Shown: piece by piece, positions 59,024 to 64,000 of the stretch | How the letters are laid out: the number at the start of each line of letters is the position of its first letter | How positions within the stretch are numbered: position 1 is the first letter of the stretch | Assembly (NCBI RefSeq): GCF_040782645.1 | Contig: NZ_CP160403.1 | Location: forward strand, 1,116,001 to 1,180,000 | DNA from: Streptomyces sp. HUAS ZL42 | GTDB lineage: Bacteria; Actinomycetota; Actinomycetes; Streptomycetales; Streptomycetaceae | Direction: 5' to 3' | Length of the DNA: 64,000 bases | Position numbers and translations under genes: made by a program | Notes under the pieces: model-generated | Seen by the model: only the letters and a program-made list of their open reading frames with translations | Database searches by the model: none | What the model was told of the DNA's origin: nothing

Positions 59024-60427
59024 ATGCCCGACTTCGACATACTCGTCCTCGGATCCGGCCCGGGCGGCCAGAAAGCCGCCATCGCGGCGGCCAAGCTCGG
59101 CCGCCGCGTCGCCGTCGTCGACCGCGCCGACATGGTCGGCGGGGTCTCCATCCACACCGGCACCATCCCCTCCAAGACCCTGCGCGAGGCGGTGCTGTAC
59201 CTCACCGGCCTGACCCAGCGCGATCTGTACGGACAGAGCTACCGGCTCAAGGAGGACATCACCGTCGCCGACCTGACCGCGCGCACCCAGCACGTGGTCG
59301 GCCGCGAGGTCGACGTCATCCGCAGTCAGCTGTCCCGCAACCACGTCTCCCTCTACGCGGGCACCGGCCGCTTCGTCGACCCCCACACCGTCGCCCTGCG
59401 CGAGGTCACCGGTCAGGAGCGGCTCATCAGCGCCGACCACATCGTCATCGCGACCGGGACCCGGCCGGCGCGGCCCGACAGCGTGGAGTTCGACGGGCGG
59501 ACGATCCTCGACTCGGACAACGTACTCACCCTGGAACGGGTGCCTCGCTCCATGGTCATCGTGGGCGCCGGCGTCATCGGCATGGAGTACGCCTCCATGT
59601 TCGCCGCGCTCGGCAGCAAGGTCACGGTGGTGGAGAAGCGGGCCGGGATGCTCGACATGTGTGACGTCGAGGTCATCGAGTCGCTGAAGTACCACCTGCG
59701 GGACCTGGCGGTCACCTTCCGGTTCGGGGAGACCGTCTCCGCCGTCGAGCGCCATCCGCGGGGTGCCCTGACCGTGCTGGAGAGCGGCAAGAAGATCCCC
59801 GCGGACGCGGTGATGTACTCCGCCGGCCGGCAGGGGCTCACCGACGAACTCGACCTCGACAAGGCCGGGTTGTCCGCGGACCGGCGCGGCCGGATCACGG
59901 TCGACGAGCACTACCGCACCGAGGTGCCGCACATCTACGCCGTGGGCGACGTCATCGGCTTCCCGGCACTGGCCGCGACGTCCATGGAGCAGGGGCGGGC
60001 GGCCGCGTACCACGCCTGCGGGGAGCCCGTGGGCCAGATGCACAACCTCCAGCCGATCGGCATCTACACGATCCCGGAGATCAGCTTCGTGGGGCGGACC
60101 GAGGACCAGCTGACCGAGGACTGCGTGCCGTTCGAGGTCGGCATCGCCCGGTACCGCGAACTGGCCCGCGGGCAGATCATCGGCGACGCGCACGGCATGC
60201 TCAAGCTGCTGGTGTCCCCCGAGGACCGCACGCTGCTCGGCGTGCACTGTTTCGGCACCGGCGCGACCGAGCTGATCCACATCGGGCAGTCCGTGATGGG
60301 CTGCGGCGGGACGGTGGACTACCTGGTCAACGCGGTGTTCAACTACCCGACGCTCGCGGAGTCCTACAAGGTCGCCGCCCTGGACGCCACGAACAAGCTG
60401 CGCCACCTGGACCGGATCGGGGACTGA
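59024..60427 (+). CDS. sthA: Soluble (Si-specific) NAD(P)+ transhydrogenase
   Basis: 467 residues. FAD motif [20 protein letters not shown]; the disulfide region of related reductases reads [20 protein letters not shown], where the second Cys is replaced by Thr as in SthA; NAD motif [40 protein letters not shown] and the dimer interface [20 protein letters not shown]. It equilibrates NADH and NADPH. No clear ribosome binding site before the ATG, so translation may be leaderless. A terminator follows. Confidence 0.94.
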   Translation: MPDFDILVLGSGPGGQKAAIAAAKLGRRVAVVDRADMVGGVSIHTGTIPSKTLREAVLYLTGLTQRDLYGQSYRLKEDITVADLTARTQHVVGREVDVIRSQLSRNHVSLYAGTGRFVDPHTVALREVTGQERLISADHIVIATGTRPARPDSVEFDGRTILDSDNVLTLERVPRSMVIVGAGVIGMEYASMFAALGSKVTVVEKRAGMLDMCDVEVIESLKYHLRDLAVTFRFGETVSAVERHPRGALTVLESGKKIPADAVMYSAGRQGLTDELDLDKAGLSADRRGRITVDEHYRTEVPHIYAVGDVIGFPALAATSMEQGRAAAYHACGEPVGQMHNLQPIGIYTIPEISFVGRTEDQLTEDCVPFEVGIARYRELARGQIIGDAHGMLKLLVSPEDRTLLGVHCFGTGATELIHIGQSVMGCGGTVDYLVNAVFNYPTLAESYKVAALDATNKLRHLDRIGD

Positions 60428-60439
60428 CCGCCGGTCGCC

Positions 60440-60464
60440 GTCCAGGGGGTTGCGCCCCCTGGAC
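60440..60464 (+). terminator. Intrinsic terminator of sthA
   Basis: 10-bp stem gtccaggggg / ccccctggac with a 5-base loop, 12 bases after the sthA stop codon. Confidence 0.8.
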
Positions 60465-60539
60465 CCCCGGCCTTCATCCGCCCTGGGCCAGACCGGCCCC
60501 GCTCCTCACATGCCGTTCTCCTATGGTGAGGGCGGCCCT

Positions 60540-60573
60540 GGAGATTACCCACCGGCCCCGGGAGATTACCCAC
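60540..60573 (+). promoter_or_regulatory. 13-bp direct repeat, candidate activator site
   Basis: ggagattacccac is repeated exactly at 60540-60552 and 60561-60573 (extended CCC(T/G)GGAGATTACCCAC, 16 of 17 identical). The copies are 21 bases apart, two helical turns, and end 9 bases before a -35 element, the usual place for a tandem-binding response regulator or activator. Confidence 0.65.
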
Positions 60574-60582
60574 AGGTCAATC

Positions 60583-60610
60583 TTGAAAGGCCGATCGCTG
60601 GGGCTATCAT
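60583..60610 (+). promoter_or_regulatory. Sigma-70 (HrdB)-like promoter of the APC permease operon
   Basis: -35 TTGAAA at 60583-60588 and -10 TATCAT at 60605-60610, spacer 16 bases; each hexamer matches 5 of 6 consensus positions. The start would be near 60617, giving a ~170-base leader. Confidence 0.6.
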
Positions 60611-60788
60611 CACTCGCACACTCGGTGTGACCGGCCGTCCACGCAGCGGCTGCACGGTCCCCACCGGGCGCTTTTCGCCGCCCCGCCCCGAGGCCACCCC
60701 TCCACGGAACGAGGCGGAGCCACCCCCCCCTCAACGCCGTAGGTCCGTTCTGGGCCTTGCGTCGTGCAAGTCGGAAAGCAGCGCAACC

Positions 60789-62261
60789 ATGAGCAACAGC
60801 AGCGGCAGAGGGCTGCAGGCAGGCGTCCTCGGCACGTTCGACACAGTGGTGATGGCGGTCGCGGGCAGTGCCCCCGCGTACTCCATCGCCGCGACCACCG
60901 CGGTCCTCGTCGGCGCGGTCGGGCTCGCGAGTCCGGCCGCGCTGCTGTACTGCGCGATACCCATGCTGGGCATCGCGCTCGCGTTCAGCTACCTCGGCCG
61001 CATCGACGTGAACGCGGGCGCGAGTTACTCCTGGGTGGGGCGCACGCTCCATCCCTTTCTGGGCTTCATCAGCGGCTGGGCGCTGGTGATCTCGGCGACC
61101 ATCTTCATGGTGGCCGGTTCACTGCCCGCCGGATCGATGACGCTCGCTCTGTTCGACGAGGGCCTCGCCGACAACACCGCGTTGTCCACGGTGGTCGGGG
61201 CGGTCTGGTTCCTGGTGATGCTGAGCGTGGTCCTCGGCGGCGCCCGGCTCACTGTCCGCGCACAGTTGATCATGTCCGGTGTCGAGCTGGTCATCCTGGC
61301 CCTGTTCGCGGTGCTCGCCCTCTTCCACTCGGGCAGCGCCCGGGCCTTCGACTGGTCCTGGCTCGGTTTCGGCCACTTCGACGGCATGTCGGGGTTCGCC
61401 TCGGGCGCGCTGGTCGCCGCGTTCTACTACTGGGGCTGGGACGTCACCAGCAACCTGAGCGAGGAGACCCGCAACAGCCGCCGTACGACGGGACTCGCCG
61501 GGCTGATCGGGGTGGGCATCGTCTTCCTGCTCTTCGAGGTGTTCACCATCGCCGTGAACGTCATCCTGACGTCGAGGCAGATCGAGGACAACGGTGCCAA
61601 CGTGCTGGCGGCGCTCGGCGAGGAGGTCTGGCCGGGCCCGGGCGGCAAGCTCCTCATCGTGGCCGTGATGCTGTCCACCATCGCGACCCTGGAGACCACG
61701 CTCATCCAGGTCACGCGCTCACTGTTCGCGATGGGCCGCGACCGTACGATGCCGTCCGTCCTCGGCCGTGTGCACCGCACATGGAACACGCCGTGGGTGG
61801 CCATCGCCGTGGTGGGCGCGGTGGCGCTGGTGCTGTTCGTCGCCTCCAACGCCCTGGGCTCGGTGGGCGACATCCTGTCCGACGCCATCTCGGCGATCGG
61901 CCTGCAGATCGCGGTGTACTACGGCCTCGCGGGCCTGGCGGTGGTGGTGGCCTACCGGAAGATGCTGCTGAAGTCCGCTGCCAACTTCCTCCTCGGCGGG
62001 CTGTGGCCGCTGTTCGGTGCCGTGTTCATGTTCTGGATCTTCTTCGAGTCGCTGGGCGAGCTCAGTCCGGCGGCGGTCGTGATCGGCATCGGCGGCCTCG
62101 CCGTCGGGCTGATTCCGATGCTCTGGTACTGGCGCAAGGGCAGTGAGTACTACCGGCCGGCCCGTCTGGACGCGTCGCGCACCGTGGAGACGGTCTATGT
62201 CCCCGACGGCGGGCCTGCCGTACGGCAGGCCGCCCACGAGGGTCTCCCCACCGACTTCTGA
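60789..62261 (+). CDS. APC-superfamily amino-acid/polyamine permease
   Basis: 490 residues from MSNSSGRGLQAGVLGTFDTV. About 12-14 membrane helices; helix 1 VVMAVAGSAPAYSIAATTAV carries the unwound GSAPA substrate loop typical of APC transporters, followed by NAGASYSWVGRTLHPFLGFI, SGALVAAFYYWGWDVTSNLS, and LETTLIQVTRSLFAMGRDRT. It probably imports an amino acid or polyamine by proton symport. First gene of an operon with the next two; preceded by a direct-repeat-controlled promoter. Confidence 0.92.
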   Translation: MSNSSGRGLQAGVLGTFDTVVMAVAGSAPAYSIAATTAVLVGAVGLASPAALLYCAIPMLGIALAFSYLGRIDVNAGASYSWVGRTLHPFLGFISGWALVISATIFMVAGSLPAGSMTLALFDEGLADNTALSTVVGAVWFLVMLSVVLGGARLTVRAQLIMSGVELVILALFAVLALFHSGSARAFDWSWLGFGHFDGMSGFASGALVAAFYYWGWDVTSNLSEETRNSRRTTGLAGLIGVGIVFLLFEVFTIAVNVILTSRQIEDNGANVLAALGEEVWPGPGGKLLIVAVMLSTIATLETTLIQVTRSLFAMGRDRTMPSVLGRVHRTWNTPWVAIAVVGAVALVLFVASNALGSVGDILSDAISAIGLQIAVYYGLAGLAVVVAYRKMLLKSAANFLLGGLWPLFGAVFMFWIFFESLGELSPAAVVIGIGGLAVGLIPMLWYWRKGSEYYRPARLDASRTVETVYVPDGGPAVRQAAHEGLPTDF

Positions 62262-62271
62262 GAGGGACCCG

Positions 62272-63231
62272 ATGGCGCGAGACCGCTTCACTCCCGATTT
62301 CGACTCCGACTGCGGGGACGCGGCCCTCGCCTCCACCCGCCACGACATCGTCATCGGCCGCTGGCAGGGACTCAGGGAACTGCTGCGCGCCACCGGCCCC
62401 GACTGGATCGTCCGGGGTCACCGGGTCCGGCAGCTCGCCCAGGCCTGCGCGAGCAGTTCGACGGTGGAGACCTGGCTGGCCGCCGAGCCGCGCAGCGCCG
62501 ACGCGTTGGTGCTGCGGGCCGCGACGGAGACGGCGCGGGCGTTCAACCTGGCCATCGCCGCGGGTCGGGGCGTGCCCATCGACCCGCGGCGCATCGACAC
62601 CGCGGTGATGGCGTGCCTGACGGCCAGCGAGGCCTACCTGGACGATCCGACCCCGTGGGTTTCACTGATCTCGGTCGCGCGGCTGTACGCGTCGGGGGTG
62701 CGGCGACAGGAACTGGCGCGCTGGTGGGACGAGTTGTACCAGCGCGACCCGTACAGCATGGAGGGCCATCTGCAGGTCCTGCACTACTACTCGGCGCGCT
62801 GGCACGGCACCCACGGCCTGATGTACGACTTCGCCCGCGACGCGGCCGGCGTGGCGCCGCCGGGCAGTCCGCTGCCGGTGCTGGTGCAGTACGCCCGGGT
62901 CGAGGAGTACCGCTTCGCGCTCGACGCCGCGCGGGGACACCACGCCGCCGTGGGCCTCGGCCAGCACTGGAACAACGACGGCGCCCTGAGCGACGTACGG
63001 CGCACCTGGGAGCGGTGGGTCATGGGCCGCGCGGACAGCGCCGTCGCCCCGGCCGAGCTGCGCGACCTCAACTACCTGACGCACGCCGCCTGCCAGGCGG
63101 GCGCGGAGGACGTGGCCGGCGACCTGCTGGCGATGCTCGGCACCCGGGCCACGCGAACGCCGTGGTCGTACACCGGGGATCCGGCGAAGCAGATCGTCAA
63201 GTGGCGCAAGGAACTGGGGCTACGGGGGTGA
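62272..63231 (+). CDS. Helical-repeat (TPR-like) protein of unknown function
   Basis: 319 residues, ATG with GAGAGGG upstream, 10 bases after the permease stop. The chain is nearly all helical, with repeated pairs such as VETWLAAEPRSADALVLRAA and LARWWDELYQRDPYSMEGHL, YYSARWHGTHGLMYDFARDA. The pattern is that of DUF4034-like or SEL1/TPR proteins of Streptomyces. Cytosolic; a role in the permease pathway is only implied by position. Its stop overlaps the GTG of the peptidase E gene. Confidence 0.8.
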   Translation: MARDRFTPDFDSDCGDAALASTRHDIVIGRWQGLRELLRATGPDWIVRGHRVRQLAQACASSSTVETWLAAEPRSADALVLRAATETARAFNLAIAAGRGVPIDPRRIDTAVMACLTASEAYLDDPTPWVSLISVARLYASGVRRQELARWWDELYQRDPYSMEGHLQVLHYYSARWHGTHGLMYDFARDAAGVAPPGSPLPVLVQYARVEEYRFALDAARGHHAAVGLGQHWNNDGALSDVRRTWERWVMGRADSAVAPAELRDLNYLTHAACQAGAEDVAGDLLAMLGTRATRTPWSYTGDPAKQIVKWRKELGLRG

Positions 63232-63941
63232 ACGTGAGGCGTCGACTGGCGCTGCTCGGAGGCGGCTTCTCGACCGACACAGACGGTCTGCTGGACGATT
63301 GGGTGCTCGGTCATGCGCGCGCCGCGCGGCCCAGGGTGTGTTTCGTGCCCACGGCCAGCGGTGACGCGGCCACGTACGTCGAGCGATTTCTCGATGCCTT
63401 CGGTTCGCGGGACTGCCGGCCCTCAGTCCTGCGACTGTTCCAGCGGGACCTCGACGACGAGTCGCTGCGCGCCTTCCTGTTCGCGCAGGACGTCGTGTAC
63501 GTGGGCGGCGGCAACACGGCGAACATGCTGGCGGTGTGGCGCACGCACGGCGTGGACCGGCTGCTGGGTGAGGCCTACGACCGGGGCACCCTGCTGTGCG
63601 GGATCAGCGCCGGCGCCAACTGCTGGGCAAAGGGATCGCACACCGACTCCTTCGGGCCGTTGACGTTCCTGCCGGACGGGCTGGGTCTGCTGCCCGGTTC
63701 GGTCTGCCCGCACTACGACAGCGAACCGGGCCGCCGTCCCTCCTACCGGCAGGCCGTGGCGACCGGCGCGCTGCCCGCCGGGTGGGCCCTGGACGACGGT
63801 GTGGGAGTCCTGTTCACGGAAGGACAGCCGACCGAGACCGTCACCCGCGCCCCGGAGTCCCGGCTGTACCGCGTGGAGCCGGACGGGCGGGGCGGGGCCG
63901 TCGAGCGGCCCCTGCCCTGCCGTGTGTTCGGCACCGGGTGA
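63228..63941 (+). CDS. Peptidase E (S51 family alpha-aspartyl dipeptidase-like)
   Basis: 237 residues from GTG 63228 in a GTGA overlap. Family motifs: RLALLGGGFSTDTDGLLDDW, RVCFVPTASGDAATYVERFL, DVVYVGGGNTANMLAVWRTH and the nucleophile elbow LLCGISAGANCWAKGSHTD with Ser as catalytic residue; a later region HYDSEPGRRPSY provides the His. Such enzymes cleave Asp-Xaa dipeptides or cyanophycin-type peptides. Combined with the APC permease this suggests peptide or amino-acid scavenging. Confidence 0.92.
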   Translation: MNVRRRLALLGGGFSTDTDGLLDDWVLGHARAARPRVCFVPTASGDAATYVERFLDAFGSRDCRPSVLRLFQRDLDDESLRAFLFAQDVVYVGGGNTANMLAVWRTHGVDRLLGEAYDRGTLLCGISAGANCWAKGSHTDSFGPLTFLPDGLGLLPGSVCPHYDSEPGRRPSYRQAVATGALPAGWALDDGVGVLFTEGQPTETVTRAPESRLYRVEPDGRGGAVERPLPCRVFGTG

Positions 63942-64000
63942 TACCGGGCGATCACCTGCTCACGGCGCCGCGTTCGGCCCGTCCGGGCGGCTGCTGCGCT

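Larger units (their letters stand above)
60428..60788. other. Intergenic regulatory region before the APC permease
   Basis: About 360 bases holding the sthA terminator, a 13-bp direct repeat, a sigma-70-like promoter, and then ~175 bases of GC-rich untranslated leader in which I see no gene or clear structure. Confidence 0.6.

Noticed and set aside
55129..59664. Long plus-strand ORFs opposite the MMPL and sulfite-oxidase genes
   Set aside because: His/Arg/Gly-rich shadow translations of well-supported minus-strand genes.

Overview
The window is about 64 kb of very GC-rich DNA (roughly 70 percent or more by eye) with strong third-position G/C bias, frequent GTG starts, ATGA/GTGA overlaps and many Streptomyces-type families: SpoIIE-type PP2C phosphatases, DUF397/XRE-DUF5753/Methyltransf_19 genes, CsbD, an LPFR-motif small protein, a sortase-E-like LAETG surface protein and Zn-independent L31/L33 paralogues. 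It is almost certainly a Streptomyces chromosome or a very close relative, in a variable chromosomal arm rather than the core. I saw no rRNA, tRNA, CRISPR array, insertion sequence or phage module.

Layout. 0-5.3 kb: a CapA-like tail, an MBL-fold protein, a tightly coupled leftward operon (nucleotidyltransferase, BON protein, metallophosphoesterase, phosphoribosyltransferase) and an Lrp regulator with a class III aminotransferase. 5.4-13 kb: a STAS-ANTAR fusion, a small winged-helix regulator, an NlpC/P60 hydrolase with a repetitive linker and a structured (possibly c-di-AMP sensing) leader, an OhrR-type regulator divergent from an esterase, a DoxX protein and a TPR protein. 12.9-19.3 kb: a low-GC secreted beta-helix protein, acyltransferase, DUF1996 surface protein, GNAT enzyme and serine hydrolase. 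19.5-22.3 kb: a coupled four-gene redox operon (methyltransferase, CDGSH Fe-S protein, haem-oxygenase-like iron enzyme, SDR). 22.3-31.6 kb: stress genes (LPFR, CsbD, coiled coil, FAD-Rieske oxidoreductase, SRPBCC) and two large SpoIIE phosphatases.

31.7-41.1 kb: ferredoxin-NADP reductase behind a possible iron box, a membrane Ser/Thr kinase, a Cys-rich protein, a lipoprotein, L31/L33 paralogues, an NhaA-DsbA fusion, a hypothetical gene and a decayed molybdo-hydroxylase fragment. 41.3-44.3 kb: a minimal graspetide (ATP-grasp RiPP) cluster next to a methionyl-tRNA synthetase that has its own leaderless mini-ORF and hairpins. 44.3-47 kb: an AlkZ-like DNA glycosylase and VOC protein divergent from a WYL regulator. 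47-50.2 kb: an ATPase-domain regulator and the DUF397/XRE/methyltransferase group. 50.3-64 kb: aldo/keto reductase, Gfo/Idh/MocA oxidoreductase, GNAT enzyme, a third PP2C phosphatase, an MMPL transporter, sulfite-oxidase-like molybdoenzyme, soluble transhydrogenase and an APC permease operon ending in peptidase E.

Themes are redox and iron handling, partner-switching signalling, and a candidate peptide natural product. The best leads are the graspetide/MetRS block with its leader, the CDGSH/iron-oxygenase operon, the riboswitch-like leader and expanding repeat of the NlpC/P60 gene, and a direct-repeat activator-type promoter before the APC permease. All functions are inferred from sequence reading alone.
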